A stretch of DNA of 64,000 bases from assembly GCA_018400955.1 (NCBI GenBank), contig JAGYLH010000001.1, positions 62,001-126,000 of the forward strand, written 5' to 3'. The stretch is from Bacteroidales bacterium (GTDB lineage Bacteria; Bacteroidota; Bacteroidia; Bacteroidales; F082). Made by a program: the position numbers and the translations under genes. How positions within the stretch are numbered: the stretch's first letter is position 1; each line of letters starts with the position of its first letter. Below, in pieces: positions 1-9,373 of this stretch. The notes under the pieces were generated by a model. That model was not told the DNA's origin. It did no database searches and was given only the letters and a program-made list of their open reading frames with translations.

Positions 1-1186
1 ATGAATGTTCAAACCATGACAGCATTAGCGAACGGTATGCCGCCTCATCCTCAGCCAGTTCGCGTATCATATCCATTTCAGTACGTGCATGCGACAACAT
101 ATCAATAAAATTATAAACAATTATGTTTAATCTGTTTTCCAGTAGATTTGGTAGATTTTCCACCAATCTTTTTCCTGCATTCAGGTTTAGGATTTTATTG
201 TAGGAAAAGCGGATGTTTTTCCCAAAACGCTTTAGTTGTTCACCTAACAGTTCTGATTCAAATTGATTTTTCGTACCTTCCTCTTCCTCGTCTGTCCAGT
301 AGCTGGGATATTTTTTTCTTATTTCGCCGGGCATTAGTCCGGCAAATAAGGCATTTCGTGCATATTGGGTGGTCGTTGGCAATATGCTGTAGTAGATTTC
401 ATCCTGTTCCACCCGATAGTATTCTTCAATCAAAGGCTGAATGGCTTTCCATTGGTCGTAGCGCAAATTGTCGATCACCAGCACAAAAAGGGAATTATCC
501 CCATTTTTATCAAGATACGGCAACACCTTGTCCCTGAACAATGTATGCGACATAATGGGTTTTGAATCGGATTTCCCACCCACCCAATCCAGGTAATTCT
601 TCTCAATAAACTTCGAAAAAACCGTATTGGCCTCATCTTTTTGCATCTGCAAAACCTGAATGATGCCGTCATCTTTCGATTTCTCCAACTCTGTCTCCCA
701 CCGCACCAATTTCTTATATACTTCTGTCCATTCCTGGAAATTCATCCGATTGCTGAGTTCCATACCAATATTGCGGAACTCTTGCTGATAGGAAAGGGTA
801 CTTTTTTCGCTGACCAGTTTTTTATTCTCCAGGTTTCGCTTTAACGAAAGCAATATTTGGTTGGGCTTTACAGGTTTTATCAAATAATCGGCAATATTGG
901 AGCCAATGGCATCCTCCATGATCGACTCCTCCTCGCTTTTTGTAATCATGACAACAGGGAGGTTGGGAAAGTCGATTTTAATCTTTTCGAGTGTTTCAAT
1001 CCCCGAAAGCCCGGGCATATTTTCATCCAGAAAAACTATATCAAAATGGCGCGAAACAACCAGGTCAAGCGCTTCATCACCGTTGTTTGTTGTGACTACT
1101 TCATAACCTTTTTGTTCGAGAAAAATAACATGGGGCTTCAGGATATCGATTTCATCATCGGCCCAAAGAATACTAACTTTTTCCAT
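1..1186 (-). CDS. porX: PorX-type response regulator with PglZ domain (3' end beyond window)
   Basis: Response regulator of the PorX family, which with the histidine kinase PorY controls type IX secretion genes in Bacteroidota. The protein starts MEKVSILWADDEIDILKPH. The receiver domain covers about residues 1-120, with acidic residues in WADDE, the phosphoacceptor Asp in VFLDENMPG and the conserved Lys in YLIKPVKP. The rest belongs to the alkaline-phosphatase-like PglZ domain and is still open at base 1, where it reads MLSHARTEMDMIRELAEDEAAYRSL, typical of PorX. About 395 of an expected 510-520 residues are present. The start at 1186 is the only ATG that gives an intact receiver domain. It is divergent from the HD-domain gene. 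Family assignment is firm; the role in T9SS is from family knowledge, and the T9SS sorting domain near 60.5 kb fits it. Confidence 0.93.
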   Translation of the reverse strand, partial: MEKVSILWADDEIDILKPHVIFLEQKGYEVVTTNNGDEALDLVVSRHFDIVFLDENMPGLSGIETLEKIKIDFPNLPVVMITKSEEESIMEDAIGSNIADYLIKPVKPNQILLSLKRNLENKKLVSEKSTLSYQQEFRNIGMELSNRMNFQEWTEVYKKLVRWETELEKSKDDGIIQVLQMQKDEANTVFSKFIEKNYLDWVGGKSDSKPIMSHTLFRDKVLPYLDKNGDNSLFVLVIDNLRYDQWKAIQPLIEEYYRVEQDEIYYSILPTTTQYARNALFAGLMPGEIRKKYPSYWTDEEEEGTKNQFESELLGEQLKRFGKNIRFSYNKILNLNAGKRLVENLPNLLENRLNIIVYNFIDMLSHARTEMDMIRELAEDEAAYRSLMLSWFEHS

Positions 1187-1237
1187 AATTCACATTTTAA
1201 AGGGGTTTAATGAGCGTAGAGACGAACCGATAAGTAT

Positions 1238-1245
1238 TACTTTTG
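1238..1245 (+). promoter_or_regulatory. Bacteroidota -7 element upstream of HD gene
   Basis: TACTTTTG matches the Bacteroidota sigma-A -7 consensus TAnnTTTG. It lies about 70 bp before the chosen ATG at 1318. No good TTTG is visible at -33. Its position also argues against a start at 1255, which would leave almost no leader. Confidence 0.5.
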
Positions 1246-1317
1246 TAACATTAAATGTATAAATGGGCAAATATATTGCCCGTCGTTAAAACTATTGATA
1301 CAAATTTAACAAAATTT

Positions 1318-2559
1318 ATGCCCAGCACGAAGCCCAACAAAAAGAAAATCTTCAATGATCCGGTATATGGCTTTGTGAGCATTCCAGATGAGTTGCATTT
1401 TGATATTATCGAGCACCCTTATTTTCAGCGGCTAAGGCGAATAAAGCAATTGGGACTTACCCATTTGGTTTATCCCGGTGCTTTGCACACACGCTTTCAG
1501 CATAGTCTGGGGGCCATGCACCTTATGCAATACGCCATTGGAGTGCTCAAGGCAAAAGGCCAGGTCATCTCTGCCGAAGAAGCACAAGCAGCTTCGCTGG
1601 CAATCTTGTTGCACGACCTGGGCCACGCACCTTATTCGCACACCCTGGAAAAAGCCATTGCCCATCATATTTCTCACGAGGAATTGTCCATTTTGTTTAT
1701 GCGACGATTGAATAAATATTTTAACGGACGCCTGGAAATGGCCAATGCCATATTCAATGGAAGTTATCCGAAAAAGTTTCTGCATCAATTGGTTTCAAGC
1801 CAGTTGGATATGGATCGCATCGATTACCTGAAACGTGACAGCTTTTTTTCTGGTGTTTCGGATGGCACCATCAGCGATGAACGGCTTATCAGTATGCTGG
1901 ATGTGGCTGACGACAGATTGGTTGTTGAAGCAAAAGGCATTTACTCGGTCGAAAAGTTCATCATTGCACGCCGCCTGATGTATTGGCAGGTATATTTGCA
2001 CAAAACCGTGTTGGCGGCGGAGTTTATGCTCATGAATGTGCTGAAACGCGCAAGGCAATTGACACAATCAGGTGTTGAACTTTTTGCCAGCCCTGCCCTT
2101 GCCTTTTTCCTCAAACATGATTTGAACACAGCCGAACTTGAAAACCACGATAGTGCCCTCGATTATTTTGCGGCCCTTGATGATTTTGATATTTTCTTTG
2201 CACTCAAAATGTGGACAAATCATTCGGATAAAACACTTGCCTATCTGAGTAAAAGTATAGTAAACAGGCAACTTTTTAAGGTTGAATTAAGTAATCAGGT
2301 TTTTGAACAGGAATATGTTGATAACTTAAAAAGCAAGATAACAGCCGATTTCCATGATTTTAATCAGGCAACTGAGTATCTCTTTATTCAAGAATCTACT
2401 TCCAACAACGCTTATAATCCAGGGCATTCAAGTATCAACATCTTATTTAAAAATGGTGAAACAATGGATATTTCGCAGGCCTCGGATCAATTAAATATAT
2501 CCATGCTGGCCAAGCCGGTCGTAAAGAATTTTATTTGCTATCCCAAACCAGAAAACTAA
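1318..2559 (+). CDS. HD domain metal-dependent phosphohydrolase
   Basis: Protein of 413 residues of the bacterial HD-domain family annotated as dGTPase-like phosphohydrolase or metal-dependent phosphohydrolase. The start KKKIFNDPVYGFVSIP and the motifs HTRFQHSLGAMHL, LLHDLGHAPYSH and DMDRIDYLKRDS supply the metal-binding His and Asp residues. I chose the ATG at 1318, giving MPSTKPNKKKIFNDPVYG; the frame stays open upstream to an ATG at 1255, but homologues start close to KKIFNDP. It lies between porX and lpxD. The substrate is not evident: dNTP hydrolysis is a family guess. The C-terminal 150 residues are less conserved and I see no other domain in them. Confidence 0.85.
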   Translation: MPSTKPNKKKIFNDPVYGFVSIPDELHFDIIEHPYFQRLRRIKQLGLTHLVYPGALHTRFQHSLGAMHLMQYAIGVLKAKGQVISAEEAQAASLAILLHDLGHAPYSHTLEKAIAHHISHEELSILFMRRLNKYFNGRLEMANAIFNGSYPKKFLHQLVSSQLDMDRIDYLKRDSFFSGVSDGTISDERLISMLDVADDRLVVEAKGIYSVEKFIIARRLMYWQVYLHKTVLAAEFMLMNVLKRARQLTQSGVELFASPALAFFLKHDLNTAELENHDSALDYFAALDDFDIFFALKMWTNHSDKTLAYLSKSIVNRQLFKVELSNQVFEQEYVDNLKSKITADFHDFNQATEYLFIQESTSNNAYNPGHSSINILFKNGETMDISQASDQLNISMLAKPVVKNFICYPKPEN

Positions 2560-2608
2560 AGAATCAGACAAAACTAACTTACACCTATACACCTAACACC
2601 CTAATAAA

Positions 2609-3658
2609 ATGGAATTTACAGCCAAACAAATCGCAGAACTGCTAGAAGGTAAAGTTGATGGAAATCCTGATACCGTCGTTTCATCCATTGAAAAAATTGA
2701 AGGAGGGCATGAAAGAAGCCTGAGTTTTTTGGCCAACCCAAAATACACGCCTTTTATATATACGACCAAATCAGCTGTTGTGATCGTGCAAAATGATTTT
2801 ACGCCCGAAAAACCGGTACCAACACTTATTCGCGTAGTAGATGCTTATGCTGCTTTTGCCCGTTTACTCGAAATCTATCAGCAGTTAACCACCGACAAAA
2901 AAGGAATAGCTGAGCTTGCCTACACTGCTGATGATGCTATTTTGGGAAAGGATGTTTATGTAGGGGAATTTGCTTATATTGGCTCCAGGACTACAATCGC
3001 TGATCAGGTTAAAATTTACCCGCAGGTATTTTTAGGCGACAACTGCCAGATAGGCCAGAATACGATAATTTATGCAGGGGCAAAAATATATGCGGGTACC
3101 ATTATAGGTGCCAATTGCATCATTCACGCCGGTGCTGTTATCGGCAGCGATGGTTTTGGATTTGCGCCTCAGGCAGATAATCAGTATAAAAAAGTACCAC
3201 AAACTGGCCATGTTATTATTGAAGACCATGTTGAGATTGGTGCAAACACCACCATTGACAGGGCCACGCTGGGCTCAACCATTATCCGTAAAGGCGTAAA
3301 ACTGGACAACCTGGTGCAGATAGCCCACAATGTTGAAATCGGCGAAAATACAGTAATCGCAGCACAGAGTGGTATCAGTGGTTCCACCAAGGTAGGGCGC
3401 AATTGTATGTTTGGAGGACAGGTTGGACTCGCAGGACACATTCAAATTGCCGATGGGGTGAAGCTGAATGCGCAATCTGGCGTACCGTCAAGTATCAAGC
3501 ACGAAGACCAGGCATTTATGGGCACACCCATCATGCCGATGAAGGATTTTATGCGGGCCTTTATACATTTCAAACAATTGGACAAATTATCTAAGCGTCT
3601 GCAAGAACTTGAACAAAAGGTAAATAGCATGCGTAATCAAGGCAACATAAAGGCTTAA
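2609..3658 (+). CDS. lpxD: UDP-3-O-acylglucosamine N-acyltransferase LpxD
   Basis: LpxD adds the second (N-linked) 3-hydroxyacyl chain in lipid A synthesis, using acyl-ACP at the cytoplasmic face. The 349 residues match the usual length. The N-terminal uridine-binding domain (about 1-100) is followed by a left-handed beta-helix of hexapeptide repeats (about 105-310), for example [19 protein letters not shown], and a C-terminal helix. The segment [13 protein letters not shown] followed by [10 protein letters not shown] carries the expected catalytic His. It starts an lpxD / lpxC-fabZ / lpxA run on one strand, though a separate promoter core precedes lpxC. Confidence 0.96.
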   Translation: MEFTAKQIAELLEGKVDGNPDTVVSSIEKIEGGHERSLSFLANPKYTPFIYTTKSAVVIVQNDFTPEKPVPTLIRVVDAYAAFARLLEIYQQLTTDKKGIAELAYTADDAILGKDVYVGEFAYIGSRTTIADQVKIYPQVFLGDNCQIGQNTIIYAGAKIYAGTIIGANCIIHAGAVIGSDGFGFAPQADNQYKKVPQTGHVIIEDHVEIGANTTIDRATLGSTIIRKGVKLDNLVQIAHNVEIGENTVIAAQSGISGSTKVGRNCMFGGQVGLAGHIQIADGVKLNAQSGVPSSIKHEDQAFMGTPIMPMKDFMRAFIHFKQLDKLSKRLQELEQKVNSMRNQGNIKA

Positions 3659-3670
3659 CAGTAATTTCTT

Positions 3671-3678
3671 TACTTTTG
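3671..3678 (+). promoter_or_regulatory. Bacteroidota -7 element before lpxC-fabZ
   Basis: TACTTTTG fits TAnnTTTG and lies 38 bp before the lpxC-fabZ ATG. No clear -33 TTTG. It would allow lpxC-fabZ and lpxA to be transcribed independently of lpxD. Confidence 0.45.
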
Positions 3679-3716
3679 CCAAAATTTCATCTACATAATT
3701 ACCCGTATTTACCTTT

Positions 3717-5105
3717 ATGGCGGATAAACAAACAACGATTACCAGGTCAGTAAGTGTTGATGGCACCGGTTTGCATACCGGACAGCAAGGAAAACTTACA
3801 TTTCATCCGGCACCAGCCAATCATGGAATAAAGTTCAGGCGCATTGATCAGGACAAGCAACCTGTAATTGATGCATTGATTGAAAATGTGGTGGACACCT
3901 CACGTGGCACTACAATAGCCATGAATGGTGTTCGAGTTTATACCATTGAGCATGTGCTTGCCACGCTTACAGGTTTTGGCATTGACAACGTGCTGATTGA
4001 TTTGGATATGGAAGAAATTCCCATCAAAGACGGTAGCGCCTATTATTTTGTAAAAGCCTTGGAAGAAGCAGGAAGTACCACACTTGATGCCGACCGCACT
4101 TACATTACAATAACCGAAGAAATCAAGTTGGTTGATGCAGATAAAGGCTTTGAAATGAGCATTTCACCAGCTGATCGCTTTATGCTTGATGTTGAAATAG
4201 ACTATGGCACTGAAGTACTAAATGTTCAGCATGCCAGTTTGCAGCATATTGAAGATTTTAAAACTGAGATTGCCCCCTGCCGGACTTTCGTTTTTTTGCA
4301 TGAATTGGAATACCTGCTGCAAAACAACTTGATAAAAGGAGGCGACCTGAGCAATGCCATTGTGTTTGTGAACCGTAAAGTTAGCCAGCAAGAACTTGAC
4401 CGCCTGGCTGAATTGTTTCAAAAACCCAGGGTAAAAGTAAAGGATGAAGGAATTCTAAACAACCTAGACCTGCATTTTGAAAACGAACCGGCAAGGCACA
4501 AATTACTTGACGTTATCGGCGATCTTTCTTTATTGGGCAAACCCATCAAAGGACATGTAAAAGCCAAACGCCCCGGTCATTTTGCCAACACCCAATTTGC
4601 GAGATTAATAAAAAAACAATTAAAAACTAAAGTAATGAACATAAAACCACCTTTTGATATTTATCAGCCACCAGTTTTTGATATTAACGGCATACAAAAG
4701 ATAATACCGCACCGTCCTCCATTTTTATTGGTTGATAAAATATTGGAAATCACTGACCAATATATAGTTGGATTAAAAAACGTGACCATGAATGAACCAT
4801 TTTTTGTTGGGCACTTCCCTCAGGAACCCGTTATGCCAGGTGTTTTGCAGGTGGAAGCCATGGCTCAAACTGGCGGTATTTTTGTGTTGCATACGGTCCC
4901 CGACCCTGAAAACTATATAACCTATTTCCTCAAAATTGACGATGTAAAATTCAGGCATAAGGTTGTCCCTGGCGACACCTTGATATTTGTTCTTGAACTA
5001 ACCTCTCCGGTGCGTCGGGGCATATGCAACATGAAAGGTATTGCCTACGTCGGGGATAAGGTAGTTACTGAAGGTACCCTCATGGCACAAATTGCAAAGA
5101 AATAA
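3717..5105 (+). CDS. lpxC-fabZ: Bifunctional LpxC deacetylase / FabZ dehydratase
   Basis: Fusion of 462 residues. Residues about 1-300 are LpxC, the zinc UDP-3-O-acyl-GlcNAc deacetylase that commits to lipid A synthesis. It shows TIEHVLATL with H79 and ARHKLLDVIGDLSLLG, which carries the other zinc His/Asp ligands. Residues about 315-462 are FabZ, 3-hydroxyacyl-ACP dehydratase, with HRPPFLLVDKI, catalytic His in GHFPQEPVMPG and Glu in LQVEAMAQTGG. The fusion is standard in Bacteroidota. It places in one polypeptide two enzymes that compete for the 3-hydroxyacyl-ACP pool. lpxA follows after 22 bp. Confidence 0.97.
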   Translation: MADKQTTITRSVSVDGTGLHTGQQGKLTFHPAPANHGIKFRRIDQDKQPVIDALIENVVDTSRGTTIAMNGVRVYTIEHVLATLTGFGIDNVLIDLDMEEIPIKDGSAYYFVKALEEAGSTTLDADRTYITITEEIKLVDADKGFEMSISPADRFMLDVEIDYGTEVLNVQHASLQHIEDFKTEIAPCRTFVFLHELEYLLQNNLIKGGDLSNAIVFVNRKVSQQELDRLAELFQKPRVKVKDEGILNNLDLHFENEPARHKLLDVIGDLSLLGKPIKGHVKAKRPGHFANTQFARLIKKQLKTKVMNIKPPFDIYQPPVFDINGIQKIIPHRPPFLLVDKILEITDQYIVGLKNVTMNEPFFVGHFPQEPVMPGVLQVEAMAQTGGIFVLHTVPDPENYITYFLKIDDVKFRHKVVPGDTLIFVLELTSPVRRGICNMKGIAYVGDKVVTEGTLMAQIAKK

Positions 5106-5127
5106 GCCCATCCATTAATCTTTTGTT

Positions 5128-5922
5128 ATGAATCAACCATTAGCATACGTACATCCACAAGCAAAAATCGCCAACAATGTTGTTATTGAACCCTTTGTAA
5201 ACATTGAAAAAAATGTTGTAATTGATGAAGGCACCTGGATTGGCTCCAATGTTACCATCATGGAGGGTGCCCGTATCGGCAAAAACTGCCGGATATTTCC
5301 CGGGGCAGTTATATCAGCCATACCTCAAGACCTAAAATTCGCTGGCGAGGATACCCTGGTTCGTATTGGCGACAATACCACCATTCGCGAGTTTGCTACA
5401 ATTAACAGGGGCACTAAGGCCAATTGGGAAACCGTAGTAGGAAAAAACTGTCTTTTGATGGCTTATGTGCATGTAGCGCACGACTGCATCATAGGGAACA
5501 ATGTAATCCTTGCCAATGCCTGTAACCTGGCTGGCCATATCCGAATTGATGATTTCGCTATCATAGGTGGATTGGCAGCCGTGCATCAGTTTGTGCAGAT
5601 CGGAGCCCACTCAATGATTTCGGGAGGCGGCATGGCACGCAAAGATGTGCCTCCATTTACCAAAGCCGGCCGTGAGCCACTGTCCTATATTGGCGTGAAT
5701 TCTATTGGTTTGCGCCGAAGGGGCTTTAGCGAAAAACGAATCAATGCCATACAGAATATTTACCGCATTATTTACCTGAAAGGCTATAATGTTTCGCAAG
5801 CAATCAGCTACATTGAAGCCAATGAACCTGTATCGCCCGACCGTGACGAAATTCTTAGCTTCATAGCCAATTCCACACGTGGCATCATGAAAGGCTATGG
5901 AAAAACAAGGGAAAAAGAATAG
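5128..5922 (+). CDS. lpxA: UDP-GlcNAc O-acyltransferase LpxA
   Basis: LpxA transfers a 3-hydroxyacyl group from ACP to the 3-OH of UDP-GlcNAc, the first step of lipid A synthesis. At 264 residues it is the normal size. A left-handed beta-helix of hexapeptide repeats fills the N-terminal two thirds, with the catalytic His in LMAYVHVAHDCIIG. The C-terminal helical domain begins near GLRRRGFSEKRINAIQ. It lies 22 bp after lpxC-fabZ and is probably cotranscribed. Confidence 0.96.
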   Translation: MNQPLAYVHPQAKIANNVVIEPFVNIEKNVVIDEGTWIGSNVTIMEGARIGKNCRIFPGAVISAIPQDLKFAGEDTLVRIGDNTTIREFATINRGTKANWETVVGKNCLLMAYVHVAHDCIIGNNVILANACNLAGHIRIDDFAIIGGLAAVHQFVQIGAHSMISGGGMARKDVPPFTKAGREPLSYIGVNSIGLRRRGFSEKRINAIQNIYRIIYLKGYNVSQAISYIEANEPVSPDRDEILSFIANSTRGIMKGYGKTREKE

Positions 5923-5978
5923 TAAAAGGCAGTTAACCTGACTCTAAGTAGCTGATTATAAATATATATTTTGATTAA

Positions 5979-6338
5979 TCAGGCGTCTTTATTTACGGAT
6001 GTTTGATTCTCCTTTTTTTTTCTAAAAGGAAGAATTGCTGCAAAACGACCCAAAAAACGCTTCTCAAAATTCCAGAAAAAACGGAATTGCCCAAAAATAA
6101 AGCCGTAAAACAGAAGTAAAATCTGGTAAATGGGCATAATGATACCAATGGAAAGAAGTATGCGCCAAAAAATAGAAATATCTTTGGTAATACCCAGCAA
6201 ATCAAATACCCAGGTTCTTACATAAAGTATAGAGAAACCTGTTGTGGCAAACACAGTCATAATTAATAAGAACTGCCAAAAGCTGTTTACACCCCAGCGG
6301 TTTCTTAGTTTGTCGTAAATATTTTTGATTTTTCCCAT
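5979..6338 (-). CDS. Small membrane protein, DUF6787-like
   Basis: Protein of 119 residues with a basic N-terminus (MGKIKNIYDKLRNRWGV), two predicted membrane helices (about 20-45 and 60-85) and the segment FGQFRFFWNFEKRF followed by a basic tail. The pattern RWGV..FWQ...I..VFA.TG and GQFRFFW.FEKR resembles the small Bacteroidota family DUF6787. No function is known to me. The ATG at 6338 is preferred to the TTG two codons upstream. A divergent promoter region separates it from the AI-2E transporter gene, with its -7 core only 14 bp from the ATG, so the leader would be very short. Confidence 0.75.
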   Translation of the reverse strand: MGKIKNIYDKLRNRWGVNSFWQFLLIMTVFATTGFSILYVRTWVFDLLGITKDISIFWRILLSIGIIMPIYQILLLFYGFIFGQFRFFWNFEKRFLGRFAAILPFRKKKENQTSVNKDA

Positions 6339-6352
6339 AACCAATTAGGGCG

Positions 6353-6380
6353 CAAAAGTAGCAATTTCGTTGTATCTTTA
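6353..6380. promoter_or_regulatory. Overlapping divergent promoter cores
   Basis: On the minus strand 6360-6353 reads TACTTTTG, an exact TAnnTTTG, with TTTG 22 nt further upstream (6383-6386), serving the DUF6787-like gene. On the plus strand 6373-6380 reads TATCTTTA, a 7/8 match placed 17 bp before the transporter ATG. The two promoters would share the same short interval. Confidence 0.45.
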
Positions 6381-6397
6381 TCCAAATTTTTTAATTC

Positions 6398-7522
6398 ATG
6401 AAAAGCATCCTCGAATACCTTAAACCACTTAGCGGCCTGATTGTTTTCGCTTTTATGGCCTGGTACTTCTCTGATATTACCACTTACATCATTATTGCAG
6501 CTGTGCTATCCCTGATGGGCAGGCCCTTGGTAAAATTTTTTATGGTTTTACATTATCGCCATTTCAGGCTTAACAAAACCATCGCCTCGTCACTCAGCCT
6601 GATCACTATGCTCCTGATTATCTTTCTTTTTATCCTGTTCATTATCCCCCTGGTACAAATTCAAGCACGGATAATCGCGCAAATTGATATTACTGAAGTG
6701 ACCAATTATTTTAGCGACACCATTCAGAAGACACACGCCTTTCTGGTGAGCAACCACGTAATTGAACCCGACAAAAGCATTGGTGTACTAATTGAAGATC
6801 AGCTGAATAAATTAATTGAGATGGTGCTTTTTACCAACTTTTTTGCCCATTTGCTCAGTGCAACCGGATCAATTATGTTGGGACTTTTTGTAGTGCTATT
6901 TCTCACTTTCTTCTTTCTGAAAGACGAAAACCTGCTCAAGAGTATTTTACTGGCCATCACACCCGACAAACACACCGAAGATGTAAAGCAAGTGCTTACT
7001 GATTCAAGGCTTTTGCTCACCCGCTATTTTTTGGGCATTTTGCTCGAATTGGTTTCCATGATGACGCTGATTACCATCGGCTTGAGTGTTTTTGGAATTG
7101 AAAACGCAATTATCATTGGGTTTTTGGGCGGCTTGATGAATATTATCCCCTATCTGGGACCGATGATTGGAGCAAGCATTGGGGTGATAATAGGAACCAT
7201 TTCGGTACTCAGCCTGGGCTATTATGATCAGGTCATTGCTACCACCTTGATCATAGTAGGCACATTTGCAGCTGCCAATACCATTGATAACATTCTGCTG
7301 CAACCCCTGATTTATGCAAAGAGCGTTAAGGCACATCCAATTGAGATTTTTCTGGTAATTATCATTGCCGGAAAAATTGGTGGTGTTGTCGGTATGATTA
7401 TCGCCATCCCAACCTATACCCTTATCCGGATAGTGGCCAGGCAATTCCTGAGTCAGCTGAAATTTGTAAAGGTGCTTACTGAAAGCCTGCAAATTGACAA
7501 TGAAGAGGAAAGGGAGAATTAA
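6398..7522 (+). CDS. AI-2E family transporter (TqsA/PerM-like membrane protein)
   Basis: Protein of 374 residues of the AI-2E transporter family (PF01594), inner-membrane proteins with about eight helices. Hydrophobic segments lie near the N-terminus (two), at 60-85, around 150-180 and in a cluster from 210 to 350. The hallmark stretch GGLMNIIPYLGPMIGASIGVIIG and the later HPIEIFLVIIIAGKIGGVVGMIIAIP are both present. Members have been linked to autoinducer-2 export or ion antiport, but substrate cannot be read from sequence. Confidence 0.9.
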   Translation: MKSILEYLKPLSGLIVFAFMAWYFSDITTYIIIAAVLSLMGRPLVKFFMVLHYRHFRLNKTIASSLSLITMLLIIFLFILFIIPLVQIQARIIAQIDITEVTNYFSDTIQKTHAFLVSNHVIEPDKSIGVLIEDQLNKLIEMVLFTNFFAHLLSATGSIMLGLFVVLFLTFFFLKDENLLKSILLAITPDKHTEDVKQVLTDSRLLLTRYFLGILLELVSMMTLITIGLSVFGIENAIIIGFLGGLMNIIPYLGPMIGASIGVIIGTISVLSLGYYDQVIATTLIIVGTFAAANTIDNILLQPLIYAKSVKAHPIEIFLVIIIAGKIGGVVGMIIAIPTYTLIRIVARQFLSQLKFVKVLTESLQIDNEEEREN

Positions 7523-7578
7523 ATAGCATTCATGCCATCATTAATTTACTATATTGATCACCAATAGTTTAAATTTAG

Positions 7579-7609
7579 TTTGATTTTTAGTTTTTTTTTC
7601 TTATCTTTG
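7579..7609 (+). promoter_or_regulatory. Complete Bacteroidota promoter before ytxH-like gene
   Basis: TTTG at 7579-7582, a 19-nt spacer, then TATCTTTG at 7602-7609: an exact match to the Bacteroidota housekeeping pattern TTTG-N19-TAnnTTTG. It lies 51 bp before the YtxH-like start. Confidence 0.75.
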
Positions 7610-7660
7610 TCGGAAACAACATTATTAAATTAAATTATTAACCTTTAAAAACTTAATATT

Positions 7661-7918
7661 ATGAGTAGCAATGGATCAAAAATGATTATTTCTTTTGGAA
7701 CCGGAATGATAATTGGCGCAGTAGCAGGTGCCGTAGCAGGTGTTTTATTTGCACCCGATAAAGGTACTGAAACACGCAAGAAAATCAGTGACAAAACAAA
7801 AGACCTGCAAAAGGACCTTACGGGGAAAATTGATAGCCTCCGCGAAACGATCGAAACAAAAATGTCGGAGGCGATGCCACAACAAGCGCCAGACAAGAAA
7901 GCGTCAAAAGCAGTTTAG
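7661..7918 (+). CDS. YtxH domain protein
   Basis: Small protein of 85 residues with one glycine/alanine-rich membrane helix (about 9-30, containing GMIIGAVAGAVAGVLFAPDKG) followed by a charged amphipathic tail rich in Lys and Asp. This is the YtxH/Gas-vesicle-protein-like family. Family members are general-stress or envelope proteins of unknown mechanism. It is driven by a very good promoter and followed by a terminator-like hairpin, suggesting abundant monocistronic transcript with some read-through to the next membrane gene. Confidence 0.85.
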   Translation: MSSNGSKMIISFGTGMIIGAVAGAVAGVLFAPDKGTETRKKISDKTKDLQKDLTGKIDSLRETIETKMSEAMPQQAPDKKASKAV

Positions 7919-7971
7919 CGTAATGGCTAATCGCGAAACAATTTATGAGAATTAAAGTATAAACTTTACGA

Positions 7972-8011
7972 AACTTTGAGTCGGACAGTAGTGCCGACCA
8001 AAGTTTTTTTT
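7972..8011 (+). terminator. Rho-independent terminator after ytxH-like gene
   Basis: Left arm AACTTTG..TCGG (7972-7984) pairs with CCGA.CAAAGTT (7994-8004), with an unpaired bulge, and is followed directly by a run of T up to 8011. It sits between the YtxH-like gene and the next gene, 34 bp before its ATG, so partial termination is possible. Confidence 0.7.
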
Positions 8012-8044
8012 ATGTAGAAAGTGTAAATTCATAACCCCTACCCC

Positions 8045-8674
8045 ATGATTCAGGAAGAACTTACCCGCCCAATCAAAAACTACGGCGAGGCCATACAAGA
8101 CCATGTAAACCTTCGCATCAACCTGATCGGACTTCAAATCAGCAAACGATTGGCGGATTTTGCCGCCAACCTTATCAGCATAGTTTTAATGGCTGGTTTG
8201 CTGGCTCTGGTCATTATTATGCTTTCGTTTGCATTTGTTTTTTGGTACGGAAGCTCAGTTGGCCCATACCATCATGGTTTTTTGATCGTAAGCCTTTTAT
8301 ATATATTTTCAGGTTTGATGCTGTATTTATTCCGTGAAAAAATAATTATCGATCCTTTTTTACGAAAAATGGGCCCAACAAGCTTTGGTTTGGATCAGGA
8401 TGGCAATTTTACTGAACTAGGCAAGTTAAAATCGATGAAAGATTTGCGAAAGCGCGAAGAAATTATGAAGTTGCAGGTGGAACACAGCAGTTTGATTATT
8501 CAACAACGTTTGCACCTGATGAACGAGGCTTATGCCCCAAAACAACTAATAAAGACCCTACTGGATAGCGTATTAAATTCAACAACTATGCTTACACGCA
8601 TTGCGCTTGTGGTGATAAACGTCATTCGGAAACAGAGGGAAAATAAGGATGAAGATGAGGCTAAACAGTCATAA
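8045..8674 (+). CDS. Holin-superfamily-like membrane protein (YqjE-like)
   Basis: Protein of 209 residues with a soluble N-terminus of about 40 residues, two adjacent membrane helices (about 42-65 and 75-98) and a charged, probably cytoplasmic C-terminus rich in Lys/Glu. The layout YtxH gene followed by a two-helix membrane protein of the phage-holin-III/YqjE superfamily is common in Bacteroidota. There is no phage gene nearby, so the name holin should not be taken as lytic function. Its last 14 bases overlap the convergent frr gene. Confidence 0.65.
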   Translation: MIQEELTRPIKNYGEAIQDHVNLRINLIGLQISKRLADFAANLISIVLMAGLLALVIIMLSFAFVFWYGSSVGPYHHGFLIVSLLYIFSGLMLYLFREKIIIDPFLRKMGPTSFGLDQDGNFTELGKLKSMKDLRKREEIMKLQVEHSSLIIQQRLHLMNEAYAPKQLIKTLLDSVLNSTTMLTRIALVVINVIRKQRENKDEDEAKQS

Positions 8675-9224
8675 TATCCTTTTCTTTCAGATCCAATAGC
8701 TTATCAACTTCCTGAATATATTTGTCGGTAAGTTCTTGAACTTTCTCAATCAAACGCTTGGCATCGTCTTCAGGCAAGCCATCCTTCTCCATCTTTTTAG
8801 CTTCATCATTTCCTTGTCGACGCGCATTGCGGATGCTGATTTTGGCTTCCTCAGCTTCATTTTTGGCCCTTTTCACCAGGTCTTTTCTACGCTCCTCGGT
8901 TAATGGTGGCACATTTATTCGGATCAATTCACCTTCATTTTGTGGATTAAATCCCAAATTGGCTGCCAAAATAGCCTTTTCGATGGCATTGATACTGCTT
9001 TTGTCAAAAGGTTGAACAATGATTTGCCGAGGATCGGGGGTGTTGATGTTTGATGTTTGCTCAATCGGGACGGTTGTGCCATAATACTCAACTAAGACCC
9101 CGCCCAGCATGGCAGGGCTGGCCTTTCCCGCTCTGATTTTATTAAATTCCTTTTCGAGGTGCATCAGGGCATTTTGCATGTTTTCTTCTGTCGAATCCAA
9201 TACAAATTGAGCTTCTTCTGTCAT
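8661..9224 (-). CDS. frr: Ribosome recycling factor
   Basis: RRF releases ribosomes from mRNA after termination, together with EF-G. The 187-residue product from the ATG at 9224 (MTEEAQFVLDSTEENMQ) matches the standard length of 185-187. The frame is open upstream to 9371 but that extension is not RRF-like. Conserved segments include RAGKASPAMLGGVLVEYYG, PFDKSSINAIEKAI and LTEERRKDLVKRAKNEAEEAKISIRN. It is last in the minus-strand run. The usual neighbour pyrH lies one gene upstream. Confidence 0.96.
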   Translation of the reverse strand: MTEEAQFVLDSTEENMQNALMHLEKEFNKIRAGKASPAMLGGVLVEYYGTTVPIEQTSNINTPDPRQIIVQPFDKSSINAIEKAILAANLGFNPQNEGELIRINVPPLTEERRKDLVKRAKNEAEEAKISIRNARRQGNDEAKKMEKDGLPEDDAKRLIEKVQELTDKYIQEVDKLLDLKEKDIMTV

Positions 9225-9373
9225 AGCATAAGGATTAAGGGGTTTGCAAAACAAAAATATGGTTTTTATTAAAATCCCGTACATGAAAATGAAAGAAAGT
9301 TTGACAAACCTCGTTTTTGGGCAATAGCTCACTCCAGGACTAAGAATTACCGTCTTAAAAAAAACATTCAATA

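Noticed and set aside
148-1210. Plus-strand open frames opposite the first gene
   Set aside because: The minus strand encodes a continuous, recognisable PorX protein over the same bases.
8045-8674. Prophage holin
   Set aside because: The two-helix protein falls in a holin-like superfamily, but no lysis, capsid or integrase gene is near and it follows a YtxH gene, a normal chromosomal arrangement.
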